Source of the DNA: a bacterium
Lineage (GTDB): Bacteria > SZUA-79 > Acidulodesulfobacterales > Acidulodesulfobacteraceae
Direction of reading: 5' to 3'
Assembly: GCA_027318865.1 (NCBI GenBank)
Contig: DAHVOJ010000002.1
Span: 16,986 to 80,985 of the forward strand
Length of the DNA: 64,000 bases
The notes beneath the pieces were generated by a model that was not told the DNA's origin, did no database searches, and was given only the letters and a program-made list of their open reading frames with translations. Of the stretch, positions 36,449 through 46,890 are shown piece after piece. Within the stretch, counting starts at the first letter, position 1. The number at the start of each line of letters is the position of its first letter. A program made the translations under genes and the position numbers.

Positions 36449-38263
36449 CTATTGTTCGCTGCCTCTTTTCATCATTCCGCCATGTTCGGCTATAAGATTT
36501 TTTGTAGAAGACAGCGATTCGAACAGCCGCTCCGGAACAGGCTTGCCTGCTTTTAAATAAATATTTTTTAAAAAATTCCTGAAAATTTTTTCCATAGACG
36601 ATTGGGAAAATAAGGGGCTTTCCGGACCGAGCCACCAGAACCAGTCGGAACCTTCTGCCGCCATAAGATTTTTTAAAGCGGTTTCAAAATCGTCTTCGTT
36701 TATCGTTCCGGCTTTAACCGAATCAAACAAGGCATTTTTTGCATCGTTAAGCATCAACCATGCTTTATTTTTCTGTTCTTCGCCGACCCACATTCTTAAA
36801 TTTCCGTTTACCCACGAACCCGGCATAATATAATCGAGTTTAATACAACCGCCGCCGCCGCCGCCGCCGCAATACGCGGCGGCTTCGCTTAACAGCGCGG
36901 GATTAATTTTAACGGAGGAAGATATTAAAGAATACAGATCGTTTAAAAAATAAAAGCCGTTTTCGTAATAATATTCCCATGGATTTTCACCGTCTAATAT
37001 AATCGAAACCACTGCGTCTTTATCGAAATCGTCTATAGAATGAAGTTTATCGACAAGGTCGTTTGCCGCATCGTCGCCTCTCCATTTTGCATAAGTAAAA
37101 CCGATAAGATCCGAAAGCCCCGAATCCCTAAAAATAATTTTGACGCCGGTATCTTTCCATTTATAAACCCTGTATAACGGTATAATGTTTTTCCCCTGTG
37201 AAAAGACGGGTTTATGAGCGTCGATGCCGAGCGAGGAAGATAAAAGCTCTTCGCCGCTTGCGCATATATCTATTCCGTATCCGCCGAATAGTTCGAGCGA
37301 TTCCCGGGAAACCGCTCCTTCGGAAGGCCATAGAGCTTTTGTCGTATTTTTTTCCGGTCTGTAATTATAATATTTTTCTAATGAATCCATATGTCTTTTT
37401 GCGCTTTTAAGCCCGCCGTCATATTTTTCGAGTTCGACGGGTTCATAATATATGCCGGTCATCTGGGCGGAAATTCCGCCGCAGTTAATATCTAAAAGCA
37501 GAGGAATTATAGGATGATAATGCGGCGAAAAACTTACTTCGTATTTCCCTTTTTTTTTGGTTTTTAATTCTTCGAGTTTACTTTTTTCAATCATATCGGG
37601 ATATTCCGGAAAAACGGCGGGAGGTTCTCCGCCTTTCACTGCCGGAAATCCATATAAAGAAAGACCGTATTTCATCCACTCTAAAAGCCTTTTAAGGAGC
37701 AGTCTTCTGTCGTTTTCGGTAAAATCAGACCCTTTCCTTATTAAATAATTTATTATAGGATCGTATCTTTTCATATACTCGCCGCACCACGAAAGATGAA
37801 ACCATACGCACAAATCGAAATAAAAAGCATCGTTTAAGTACCTTCGCGGAGAATCCGCCTCGGCAAGGTCGTAAAGAACCTTATAGTCGTCGAACCTGCA
37901 TACCATCTGTTCATAGTTCGCCCACCTGTAACGGTCGCACATCCATCTGCGTATTTCATTTCCGCCTTCGTCTATGGTTTTAAAGAGGAGCGGTTTTAGA
38001 AATTTGTCCGGCAAATATCTGACGGCTTTACTCGATTTTTTTTCGCCGAGAGCCTTTTCTATGCGGAGATTATAATCCTGCCACTGATCAATTAAAACGG
38101 GGGTGATGTTAATATTGGCTTTCATACCGGGGTTTGAAACGACGGTAAGCGGCATATCTATATAATCTTTTAACACGTGAAGATAAACCCACGGCAGCAT
38201 AAATTCGCCGTTAGCATCTCTGTATTCCGGCTGATGCATATGCCACCACAGTATAAGATTCAT
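36449..38263 (-). CDS. Glycoside hydrolase family 57 protein
   Basis: LILWWHMHQPEYRD, HYHPIIPLLLD, LWPSEGAVSRESLELFGGYGID, DGENPWEYY. Confidence 0.9.
   Translation of the reverse strand: MNLILWWHMHQPEYRDANGEFMLPWVYLHVLKDYIDMPLTVVSNPGMKANINITPVLIDQWQDYNLRIEKALGEKKSSKAVRYLPDKFLKPLLFKTIDEGGNEIRRWMCDRYRWANYEQMVCRFDDYKVLYDLAEADSPRRYLNDAFYFDLCVWFHLSWCGEYMKRYDPIINYLIRKGSDFTENDRRLLLKRLLEWMKYGLSLYGFPAVKGGEPPAVFPEYPDMIEKSKLEELKTKKKGKYEVSFSPHYHPIIPLLLDINCGGISAQMTGIYYEPVELEKYDGGLKSAKRHMDSLEKYYNYRPEKNTTKALWPSEGAVSRESLELFGGYGIDICASGEELLSSSLGIDAHKPVFSQGKNIIPLYRVYKWKDTGVKIIFRDSGLSDLIGFTYAKWRGDDAANDLVDKLHSIDDFDKDAVVSIILDGENPWEYYYENGFYFLNDLYSLISSSVKINPALLSEAAAYCGGGGGGGCIKLDYIMPGSWVNGNLRMWVGEEQKNKAWLMLNDAKNALFDSVKAGTINEDDFETALKNLMAAEGSDWFWWLGPESPLFSQSSMEKIFRNFLKNIYLKAGKPVPERLFESLSSTKNLIAEHGGMMKRGSEQ
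36849..36870. repeat. (GCC)n trinucleotide microsatellite in the GH57 CDS (Gly tract)
   Basis: ccgccgccgccgccgccgccgc, encodes CGGGGGGGC. Confidence 0.9.
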
Positions 38264-38280
38264 CTATAATTTATAACCCT

Positions 38281-39987
38281 TTAACATATATCCTTTCCGT
38301 ATAAACTTACAGCGTTTAGTCCCGGAAACAGATTATCCTTGTTAGAAATGTCTTCAAACCAGTCTTTATCTATGGGTTCTTCTCCGAGCGCCATTAAAAT
38401 ACATCTTTTTGCCCTGACCATGTGGGCTTTAATCCTTCTTTCGGCATAACTAACCGCCTGTCCGGTCGTAAGCATAAAAGGCCAGTCGCTGGATTGAGCC
38501 AGTATAAGTTCCCTTGCCGCCTGATTTAATACTTGGGGATATTTTACACGATTGGTCCCGTTTTTGCAAATACCTATAAGAGTAGATGCAAGATCCGATA
38601 AAAAGGGCTGTATTATGTCGTTTTTTCCGTTGAGCCAAACTTCCGCATATCCGCCTCCGCCCCAGGACGACGTAGCGGGCTGGGCAATAAATACGCCGTT
38701 TCTAGCATTATTTTTATTTATTTCTTCGAGAATAAATGAAGAAAAAGCAAAATCTCCGCCGTTGCCGTTGCCGTATTTTTTTAATATACCTTTCAGTTTA
38801 TAAATAGTTTTGTCGGAAATATCGACCGCTTTTATCGACTTTACGGAATTATTTTCGTTCATTCTTCTAAAAACAGCCTCAAGCCACCACGGTCCTTCAA
38901 ACCACCAGTGTCCAAACAATTCGGCATCGTACATAGACACCACGACCGGTTCTTCGAGAAACTCTTTTAAATATTGCGTCTGTAATTCTCTGTGATAAAC
39001 AAACTGCATGCCGTGTTCATATGCCTGACGCTTTGCGGCAGACGGCCTATAAGCTTCTTTATAATTGCCCCGTCCCGTAATCGCGTAATATTTAAGCCCC
39101 GTAAACGTCTTAAGGCTTCCGTGCCTTAAAGGCGTAAGATGGGGCAGGTCTAAATCGAATCCTACGTCTCTATAAAATTCTCTATAAACCGGAGTTCCGG
39201 GATACCCCTCTTTTGACGACCAGACCTGCCTCGAACTTTCGGGGTCCCTGCCGAACATTACGACGTTGAAAGGCGTTACTATAGGGGAAAAACAGCCGTT
39301 AACGGGATTCGGGGTTGCCGAATCGATGCCATGCTGGTCTAAAAAAGTATAATATAATCCATATTTATTAAGAATCGCGTCAAACCCTTCGGTATAACCG
39401 CATTCGGGAAGCCAGATACCTCCGGGTGCAATACCGAGAATATCTTTGTGCGTTTGTATGCCTACTTCTATCTGCGCCGTTATCGCCTCCGGTTCTCCTA
39501 CCATAGAAATTAAGAATGCATGCGTGGCCGCCGAAGTTATTATATCCAGCCGTCCTTTTTTAAAATGTTTTAAAAACTCGACGATAAGATATTTTCCGCC
39601 GTCATTTTTAATCTTTTCATACCAGTTTTTGTATCTTTGCCTGTAAAATAAAGTAACGGGGTGAAATTCGGGGTCTCCTTCCGTCCTGAAAGCCTCTTCG
39701 TCTAATACTTTAAGTCTTAGTTTTATATAATCTTTCAGCCGCTCCGAGAGCAAATCGTCGTTCATCATGCTTAAAAGCGTAGGCGTTAAAGATATAGTCA
39801 GATTAAAATCGATATTGTCGTTTTCAAGGTTATCGAAAGACTCGAGTAATGGAAGGTATGTTTCGGTAACAGCCTCAAAATACCATTCTTCTTCTAAATA
39901 TTTGGAACTTTCCGGATGTCTTACGAACGGAAGATGAAAATGCAAAACGGGCAGCCATTTGCCCGTAATATTTTTCTCGTCATACAT
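38281..39987 (-). CDS. GH57 1,4-alpha-glucan branching enzyme-like (DUF1957 family)
   Basis: PVLHFHLPFVRHPE, GIWLPECGYTEG, VVSMYDAELFGHWWFEGPWWLEAVF, ATSSWGGGGYAEVWLNG, QSSDWPFML. Confidence 0.9.
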   Translation of the reverse strand: MYDEKNITGKWLPVLHFHLPFVRHPESSKYLEEEWYFEAVTETYLPLLESFDNLENDNIDFNLTISLTPTLLSMMNDDLLSERLKDYIKLRLKVLDEEAFRTEGDPEFHPVTLFYRQRYKNWYEKIKNDGGKYLIVEFLKHFKKGRLDIITSAATHAFLISMVGEPEAITAQIEVGIQTHKDILGIAPGGIWLPECGYTEGFDAILNKYGLYYTFLDQHGIDSATPNPVNGCFSPIVTPFNVVMFGRDPESSRQVWSSKEGYPGTPVYREFYRDVGFDLDLPHLTPLRHGSLKTFTGLKYYAITGRGNYKEAYRPSAAKRQAYEHGMQFVYHRELQTQYLKEFLEEPVVVSMYDAELFGHWWFEGPWWLEAVFRRMNENNSVKSIKAVDISDKTIYKLKGILKKYGNGNGGDFAFSSFILEEINKNNARNGVFIAQPATSSWGGGGYAEVWLNGKNDIIQPFLSDLASTLIGICKNGTNRVKYPQVLNQAARELILAQSSDWPFMLTTGQAVSYAERRIKAHMVRAKRCILMALGEEPIDKDWFEDISNKDNLFPGLNAVSLYGKDIC

Positions 39988-40062
39988 AACAATCCTCTTT
40001 TTTTAATAATATTAATAATATTAATTTATGCCGCAATCTATATCATCATTGTTTTAACTGTT

Positions 40063-41376
40063 TTATTTCTGCGCGCCGGATGTGTCGATACCCGCTCCGG
40101 AACCGGAAAATCCGGCTCCCGAACTTGTAATATTAACGGGAAGCCGTCTGCCGCCTGGTATATTTTCGGTAGCGCCGATAAGAACCGTATCTTTGGGCAA
40201 TTTTCTTTCTAACTTTAATTTGGGTAATTTTTTCCGCAAACAAACCGGCGGCCAGGCAGGACTTCTCGCTATAAAGATAAAGTCTCCTTTATCCGTCAAA
40301 TATCCTATTTCTACCCAGGTCTGCGCAAGTTCGAGCCCTTCCGGAAAAATAATATACCTGCTTCCAAACGGACCGTCGAGAACTTCGTACCAGAGCATAT
40401 CGTCGTCTCTATAAACCCTCAATATCGCTTTTGAACTTTCAAATTCCGATTTTTTTCTGAATCTCCATGTCACCTGTCTGACGCTCGGTTTTTGAAAATA
40501 AATTCTGACCGAGCTTTCTGCGCCTATCTCTACCGGTTCGCCGGTTTCAAGCACCGGAACGCTTTCGGCCGGACTGAGAAGTCTCCAGTTCAGAGAAATC
40601 ATACCTATCTGCTCGCCGATATTTTTTACGGCGTCGGTCGATTCTACGGCGCATATTCCGGAAATTTCTCCCGTTGAAATTTCTTCCCGCGGAACCGGTT
40701 TTTTTAATTTGGATTTCGCCGTCCTTGTTTTTGCAGGTTCTGCATTAAATCCTGCATTCCCGCTCTTTTTAATTACGGCGGTTTTTATACCGGCGGTTTT
40801 TTCTTTGCCGCTCGATTTCTCTTTAACAAGCTTTGCAGTTTTTTTAACAGGCTTAAGCGCCGGCGAAGACGCCTTTTTTTTCATAACGGCTTGGGCAATC
40901 TCGTTCAATTTTTTAATACGGGGTATTTTTACGAATTCGCTTTTTACTGCTTTATGCGTGTCAAAGTTATAATTAAAAATTTCGAAATCAAAAAAGTTAG
41001 GCATATATTCTGCCGCTCCAGCCTTTTTTTTAAAATCTATCAGATTGTAATTAACGACGCTTATACCGAAATACTTCTCAATCTCTCCAAAAAACAAATC
41101 TCCAAAATCGATAAACTCTTCGACATCTTCCGTGATTAAATCAGTTTCGCCGGGGAATAATATACAGCCGCCGAAAACGGGGGTAAATAAACTCGAAAGC
41201 CGCCTGCGGTTAAATTTTAGACTGTCTTCCGCCGCTTTTTTTTCTAATTTTTCGATAATTTTTGTTTTCTTTTTTTCATCGGGATTTTTGGAATAAATAA
41301 TTTTATGGGCTTTAAATTTGGTTTCGAGTATTATTTTGGGGTCGAACACGACGAGAATTTGAAAATCGTCTCTCAC
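40063..41376 (-). CDS. DUF4912 domain-containing protein
   Basis: C-terminal RIYFQKPSVRQVTWRFRKKSEFES...LRVYRDDDMLWYEVLDGPFGSRYIIFPEGLELAQTWVEIGYLT; Lys/Ala-rich middle. Confidence 0.75.
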   Translation of the reverse strand: MRDDFQILVVFDPKIILETKFKAHKIIYSKNPDEKKKTKIIEKLEKKAAEDSLKFNRRRLSSLFTPVFGGCILFPGETDLITEDVEEFIDFGDLFFGEIEKYFGISVVNYNLIDFKKKAGAAEYMPNFFDFEIFNYNFDTHKAVKSEFVKIPRIKKLNEIAQAVMKKKASSPALKPVKKTAKLVKEKSSGKEKTAGIKTAVIKKSGNAGFNAEPAKTRTAKSKLKKPVPREEISTGEISGICAVESTDAVKNIGEQIGMISLNWRLLSPAESVPVLETGEPVEIGAESSVRIYFQKPSVRQVTWRFRKKSEFESSKAILRVYRDDDMLWYEVLDGPFGSRYIIFPEGLELAQTWVEIGYLTDKGDFIFIARSPAWPPVCLRKKLPKLKLERKLPKDTVLIGATENIPGGRRLPVNITSSGAGFSGSGAGIDTSGAQK

Positions 41377-41493
41377 TTTAGCCTCCTTTTTGTTATGTTT
41401 GCGGATTTTATGCCGAAACTTTAAATAAATAAAATAAAACCGGGGATATAAAATTTAAAATATTTAGCCTTATATTAATAATATCATATAAAT

Positions 41494-42330
41494 TTACTTT
41501 TTCAATAAAAAAATATTGTCTAAAAGCCTGACCCCTTTAAACCTGACTGCGGCAAGCAAAATATCGCCATTTAGGGCGGTCTGTTTTCTGTTCTTTAAAT
41601 CGGCATCCGTTATTTCCGCATAATCTACTTTAAAACCGTTCCGGATGAGTTCTTTTATAACGAAGCCGTTTAATTTTTCCGCGGAACTTTCGCCTGCATT
41701 AAATAAACCGGCGGCGGCAGATAAGACTTTATAAAAAGCGCATGCGGCTTTCTTTCCGTCTTCGTCGAAATACGTATTTCTGGAACTCATCGCCAGTCCG
41801 CATTTTTCCCTGACCGTTTCGACGGGAATAATCTTTACGTTTAAAAAGAAATCTTCAGCCATTTTTTTTACTAAAACATATTGTTGATAATCTTTTAACC
41901 CGAAAAACGCAAAATCCGGTTCGATTATACCGAAAAGTTTCATAACTATCGTAAGAACGCCCTTAAAATGGGACGGCCTGAAAAGTCCTTCGAGTTTTTC
42001 GGAATATTCGGGATTAATTAAAAACGTTTCGGTACCGCTTACGATATCCGATTTTGGATAAAAAAGAACGGGTACGGCTAAGTCGGATAAAATTTTTTCG
42101 TCGTTTTCAAAATCTCTCGGATAATCGTTAAAATCCTCGCCTTGACCGAACTGCAACGGATTTACGAAAATAGAAACCGCCGTTTCGCCGTATTTTTTAG
42201 CGGATTCGATGAGTTTTATATGACCCAGGTGAAGTTTGCCCATGGTCGGCACGAAAGAAATTTTTTTCGAGGATTTCTTCAAATTCCGCGAAAACTCTTT
42301 CATTTCTTCTATGTCCGTTATAATTTTCAT
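41494..42330 (-). CDS. panC: Pantothenate synthetase
   Basis: SFVPTMGKLHLGHIKLI, VSIFVNPLQFGQGEDFNDYPR, FGLKDYQQYVLVKKMAEDF, MSSRNTY. Confidence 0.97.
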   Translation of the reverse strand: MKIITDIEEMKEFSRNLKKSSKKISFVPTMGKLHLGHIKLIESAKKYGETAVSIFVNPLQFGQGEDFNDYPRDFENDEKILSDLAVPVLFYPKSDIVSGTETFLINPEYSEKLEGLFRPSHFKGVLTIVMKLFGIIEPDFAFFGLKDYQQYVLVKKMAEDFFLNVKIIPVETVREKCGLAMSSRNTYFDEDGKKAACAFYKVLSAAAGLFNAGESSAEKLNGFVIKELIRNGFKVDYAEITDADLKNRKQTALNGDILLAAVRFKGVRLLDNIFLLKK

Positions 42331-42367
42331 TGCAATTCTCCCGTATAACTAATAAATATATGTATGA

Positions 42368-43675
42368 TTATAAGTTATTTGCATAGAAACCGCAGGCGCG
42401 ACTGTCGTAAACTATATTGCCTCCTATAGCGACGCTCATTATATCCGTTTCTTTAAGTGAAATAACTAAATCGTAAATATTTTCTTCGTTTAAAATCACG
42501 TTTTTATCTATTCTAAAAACGATAAAATCCGCAAAAGAATCCGGTTCGATGGTTCCGGTAACTCCGCTTATCGATAACGCCTTGGCGCCTCCTACGGTAG
42601 CTGCCGCAAGCAAATTTGAAGGCGGAATTTCCGGATGGATTTTTCCTGCATATTTTAATTCGTCTAAAATGCTTAGCGATTCGTTCGAAAAAAGACCGTC
42701 TGTTCCTATAGAAACCTGAATTCCTTTTTCGAGTATTTTTTTTAAAGGAAGTTTTCTAGAATTGAAAAAAGCGTTGCTTCTGGGGCAGTGAATAATATCG
42801 GCGCCGTTTTGTTTTATAATATCTATATCTTCTTCGTCTATTTCGTTGGCATGTATTAAAGAAGTACCTGCGCCTAAAACTTTTAAATAATCAAGATAAA
42901 AAACCGGCGACCTGAAACATACCGGAGGTCTGGAAAATTTTGAAAGCATTAGCGCGGGTAAAAGATTTTCGGCAATGTCTCCCCCTTTTCCTTTAATAAA
43001 ATCCGTTTCGGAACTATGCTCCGCGGCATGTACGGCTATTTTCAGTTTTAATTTTTCGTTTAGTTTTAATATTTCTTCAAATAAATTTTCCGATACCGAA
43101 TATATGGAATGAGGCGAAATTCCGGTAGAATCGAAACTGCTTTTTTGTAAAAAAGTTTTAAATTCTTCTATTTTTTGAACAGCGCACGCAGGGTCAAGTC
43201 CTCTTAATTCAATAAATCCCTTAATTCTTGGGGCAAATCCGGTATGCGCCTTTATATCTTTTATATCGTAAAACGAAGCTGGATCTATAATATCGGATAC
43301 GGTAGTAATTCCGCTTTTGATAAAACTTTTAAAGGCTTTAACCCGCAAGCCTATTTTTTCTCCGGCGGTAAGATTTTTGCGCTTTTCTATAAGAGACAAA
43401 ACCCATTTGGAAAAAATATGCGGGGTTTCGGTATTATGATTAAAAGTAAGGTCGGTATGCGCATGGGCATTTATAAATCCCGGAATTATTAATCTTTTAT
43501 TTTCCTTTTTTTTAGAGTTTCCGTTTCTTGTTGTTTTGAAAGAGGGACGGCTTTTTATACCGAGGACTCTGCCGGATATTTCATCGACCGTAAATTCTCC
43601 GTCTTTTAAAAATACCGGAAACGACCGCGAAGAATGTGCCGAGGTCAATATATAATCGGCATAATATTTTTTCAT
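42368..43675 (-). CDS. Amidohydrolase (MtaD / aminodeoxyfutalosine deaminase-like)
   Basis: IPGFINAHAHTDLTFNH, AVHAAEHSSE, HANEIDEEDIDIIKQNGADIIHCPRSNAFF, VSIGTDGLFSNESLSILDEL. Confidence 0.88.
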   Translation of the reverse strand: MKKYYADYILTSAHSSRSFPVFLKDGEFTVDEISGRVLGIKSRPSFKTTRNGNSKKKENKRLIIPGFINAHAHTDLTFNHNTETPHIFSKWVLSLIEKRKNLTAGEKIGLRVKAFKSFIKSGITTVSDIIDPASFYDIKDIKAHTGFAPRIKGFIELRGLDPACAVQKIEEFKTFLQKSSFDSTGISPHSIYSVSENLFEEILKLNEKLKLKIAVHAAEHSSETDFIKGKGGDIAENLLPALMLSKFSRPPVCFRSPVFYLDYLKVLGAGTSLIHANEIDEEDIDIIKQNGADIIHCPRSNAFFNSRKLPLKKILEKGIQVSIGTDGLFSNESLSILDELKYAGKIHPEIPPSNLLAAATVGGAKALSISGVTGTIEPDSFADFIVFRIDKNVILNEENIYDLVISLKETDIMSVAIGGNIVYDSRACGFYANNL

Positions 43676-43692
43676 TACGATATTATTTTATT

Positions 43693-44052
43693 TCATTTGA
43701 CTATATCGACGGCGTGATTCTTTCCGTCCACGTAAACCAAGACGGGCCTAAAACCCTCGAGTTCTTTTTCGTCGTAAATCCCAAAGGTGGCGATAATTAT
43801 AATATCGCCGAGCTGCACTAAACGCGAGGCGGCGCCGTTGACGATTATATCGCCGGAATGTTTAGGCGCGGCAATAGCATAGGTTTCGAATCTTGCGCCG
43901 TTATTTATGTCCCAGACGCTTACTTTTTCGTACGGTAAAATTCCGGCCTGTTCCATAAGTTCTTCGTCTATGGAAATAGAACCCTCGTATTCGAGGTTCG
44001 CATCGGTTATTTTGACTCTGTGAATTTTAGACTTAAGTAAAATTTTTTGCAT
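43693..44052 (-). CDS. panD: Aspartate 1-decarboxylase
   Basis: LKSKIHRVKITDANLEYEGSISID (YEGS cleavage site), NGAASRLVQLGDIIII. Confidence 0.97.
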   Translation of the reverse strand: MQKILLKSKIHRVKITDANLEYEGSISIDEELMEQAGILPYEKVSVWDINNGARFETYAIAAPKHSGDIIVNGAASRLVQLGDIIIIATFGIYDEKELEGFRPVLVYVDGKNHAVDIVK

Positions 44053-44078
44053 ATTTATATTTTATTTATCCTAATTTA

Positions 44079-44924
44079 TTATAACATACTAATTATTTTT
44101 TTAAAACAGGCTTCTTTTTTACATATATCCATAATATCTTTTTCTACCTCCGGCTTTATCTTAACAAGTTCGGATTTTACCGATTCCTCTTTAGAAATTA
44201 AAGTTTGGCATAAACCTGCGATGTTTTCCGTTTTTTTATTTATAATATCCAAATAATAATTTTTTGATATTTTATGAGCGTTTATATCGTTCATATAAAT
44301 TTCGAACTCTTCGTAAACGGGATTTTGTTTTACCGTAAAAGAAAATTCCCCCGTTTTTATATAATTTTCTAATAAAAAGGATAACCTCAGGGAATTAATC
44401 GCCTCTTTAATATCATAGCCGTATAAATCTTTATATCTTAAGGTGTTAGACGTATATAATCCTTTTTCTATATTTAATTTTTTATTTTTTATTATTCCAG
44501 AGATAGCGTCGAAATTTTTTTTGAAATTAATAAGAATAAATTTTTTGATTTTTTCCATTAATGTTGAAACTTTAGAAAATCGGTTCGAATTATTTACGCC
44601 AAAGGCGAAGGTATCGCAAACAATAGGTTCGATAAATTTTATATTTCCGTTCATGGCGTGTTTGAAATATTCATGAAAGGGAGTAATAAAATAATCGTAA
44701 TCTTTTTCTATAACCGAAAATCTCGTAAAATTATGAGTATAAAAATTTTCGAAAACCGGATAATAAACTATAAAAAAATCGTAATCGCTTTTGTCTGTTT
44801 CTAGATTATAATTCCTTGACCCGTAAAAGCAGACAAAAGCAATATTGAGACTCAAAGCCTCTTTTTTTATGATATTTTCAAAAACCGAAGATTTTGCGAA
44901 GACGTCGAATCCATTATAAATCAT
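44079..44924 (-). CDS. Predicted nucleotidyltransferase (pol-beta superfamily)
   Basis: FVCFYGSRNYNLETDKSDYDFFIVY (GSR-x-DSDYD-type motif). Confidence 0.75.
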   Translation of the reverse strand: MIYNGFDVFAKSSVFENIIKKEALSLNIAFVCFYGSRNYNLETDKSDYDFFIVYYPVFENFYTHNFTRFSVIEKDYDYFITPFHEYFKHAMNGNIKFIEPIVCDTFAFGVNNSNRFSKVSTLMEKIKKFILINFKKNFDAISGIIKNKKLNIEKGLYTSNTLRYKDLYGYDIKEAINSLRLSFLLENYIKTGEFSFTVKQNPVYEEFEIYMNDINAHKISKNYYLDIINKKTENIAGLCQTLISKEESVKSELVKIKPEVEKDIMDICKKEACFKKIISML

Positions 44925-44933
44925 TTATAAATT

Positions 44934-45305
44934 TTATCTTCTTGGAGAGGCAAGATATTTTTTTAATTTAATTCTTGCCCACTCGATGTCCGGGTTATAT
45001 TTTAACGCTTTCTGAAGGCTGACTATGCCGAGAGAAGGGAATCCAAGCCTGTGCAATGCTACCCCCATATGCGCCCATGCAAGCGCGAAATGCGGTTTAA
45101 TGAGAATTGCTTTTTGAAAATGCTGTATCGCGTCATAATAATATTTACCCTTCATAGCGCCTAAACCTTTATTATACTGAAATTTTGCGCTATGGACGTT
45201 AACCGCGGGCGTTTTAGCGGCAAAAGAGTTTTTTGAAAATGCTATCAAGGACAGCATTAAAATTAAACCTAGAATAATACTTTTTTTCACTTTTTCGACC
45301 TCCAT
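44934..45305 (-). CDS. TPR-repeat protein with N-terminal signal
   Basis: Signal-like IILGLILMLSLIAFSKNSFA; TPR-like YYDAIQHFQKAILIKPHFALAWAHMGVALHRLG. Confidence 0.75.
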   Translation of the reverse strand: MEVEKVKKSIILGLILMLSLIAFSKNSFAAKTPAVNVHSAKFQYNKGLGAMKGKYYYDAIQHFQKAILIKPHFALAWAHMGVALHRLGFPSLGIVSLQKALKYNPDIEWARIKLKKYLASPRR

Positions 45306-45354
45306 TTTTTTGTTTTTATTTTATTATATCATAAAAGACTAATTATATTAAACC

Positions 45355-46839
45355 TTAAAGAAGCCATTTTAAAGATTTCTCCGCCGCTTTCCGCCATAGC
45401 GCATAGCTTTTCTTTCTCGTTCCTTCGTCCATTTTGGGAGTATAAATTTTTTTTATCTTTTTAACGCCGTTAAATTCCGCCGGCGTCCAGAAACCGGATG
45501 CAATTCCGCTGAGTCCCGCTATTCCGAAAGCCGTCATTTCCGTTAAAGCCGTTTTTTCTACCGTCATATTTAAAATATCGGATTGAAACTGCATTAAAAA
45601 ATCGTTTTCGCTTGCCTTCCCGTCAACCCTCAACTTGCATCCCGAAAAATCAAACCCGTCTTTTAAGGTATTCTCGAACTCCGCGACTACGTCTTTCGTC
45701 TGGTAGGCTAAAGATTCTAAAGCCGCCCTTACTATATGGTTTTTGGTAGCCGCTCCGGTTAATCCCCCGATAAGCCCTCTCGCAAACGGATCCCAGTATG
45801 GAGCGCCGAGACCGGAAAGAGCGGGAACAAAATAAACGCCGGCGCTGTCCGTTACGCTTTTTGCCGCTTTATCCGATTCCGAGGCAGACTTTATTAAACC
45901 TAAATTATCCCTGATAAACCTGATGACTTCGCCTCCGGTAAAAATGCTTCCTTCTAGAGCGAAATAAGCATTTCCGCCTAATTTCCAAGCCACGGTGCCG
46001 ACCAATCTTTCGGATGCATAAATACGGTTTCCCGTCTCTATCATTACAAAAAGTCCGGTTCCGTAAGTATTTTTTATAATCCCTCGTTCAAATCCCGCAT
46101 GGGCAAAAAGAGAAGCCTGCTGATCGCCTAAAATTCCGGTAACCGGAATAGCTCTGCCCGCAATCGTTTTATTTATCGACCCGAAATTATAATCGCTGTC
46201 GCAAACTTCCGGCAAAATTATTTTTTTAACGCCGAAAATTTCAATAAGTTCTTCGTCGTATTTAAGAGTATTTATATTATACAAAAGAGTTCTCGAGGCG
46301 TTGGTAGCATCTGTGGCATGAACGGCGCCGCCCGTCAAATTCCATAAAACCCAGCTGTCCACGGTTCCAAAAGCCAGTTCGCCTCTTTCCGCCTGTTCTT
46401 TTGCGCCCTCTACGTTATCCAGAATCCATTTTATTTTAGTAGCCGAAAAATAAGGATCTAAAAACAAACCTGTCTTTTCTTTTATCAAGGCGCGGTATTC
46501 CGACAACTCTTCGCATGTTTCCGCGGTCCTTCTGCACTGCCATACAATTGCGTTATAAACCGGTTTTCCGGTTTTTTTATTCCAGACCGCCGAAGTTTCT
46601 CTCTGATTTGTAATGCCGAGAGAAACCACCTCATACGAACCGCACTTTTCCATGGTTTCTCTTAAAACTTTAACTGCCGTATTTAATATATCGTACGGAT
46701 TTTGTTCGACCCACGCCGGCTTAGGATGTATTTGCGGAAATTCGCTATATGAAGAATGTATAATGCCACCGTTTTTATCGAACGCTATTGCCCTGTTGCC
46801 GGTAGTTCCCAAATCAAGCGCTATAACCGCCTTTTCCAT
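45355..46839 (-). CDS. glpK: Glycerol kinase
   Basis: ALDLGTTGNRAIAFD, GITNQRETSAVWNKKTGKP, DQQASLFAHAGFERG, KNTYGTGLF, FVPALSGLGAPYWDPFARG. Confidence 0.96.
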   Translation of the reverse strand: MEKAVIALDLGTTGNRAIAFDKNGGIIHSSYSEFPQIHPKPAWVEQNPYDILNTAVKVLRETMEKCGSYEVVSLGITNQRETSAVWNKKTGKPVYNAIVWQCRRTAETCEELSEYRALIKEKTGLFLDPYFSATKIKWILDNVEGAKEQAERGELAFGTVDSWVLWNLTGGAVHATDATNASRTLLYNINTLKYDEELIEIFGVKKIILPEVCDSDYNFGSINKTIAGRAIPVTGILGDQQASLFAHAGFERGIIKNTYGTGLFVMIETGNRIYASERLVGTVAWKLGGNAYFALEGSIFTGGEVIRFIRDNLGLIKSASESDKAAKSVTDSAGVYFVPALSGLGAPYWDPFARGLIGGLTGAATKNHIVRAALESLAYQTKDVVAEFENTLKDGFDFSGCKLRVDGKASENDFLMQFQSDILNMTVEKTALTEMTAFGIAGLSGIASGFWTPAEFNGVKKIKKIYTPKMDEGTRKKSYALWRKAAEKSLKWLL

Positions 46840-46890
46840 AAAAACCTACCCGATTTTAAGAACAACCCGACCAAATATAAATTATATGCG

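Noticed and set aside
36444-36635. N-terminal extension of the GH57 ORF (MARSGKPLIF...)
   Set aside because: Overlaps the 3' end of the upstream GH57 gene out of frame; the GH57 domain starts at MTKFILGFHCHQP
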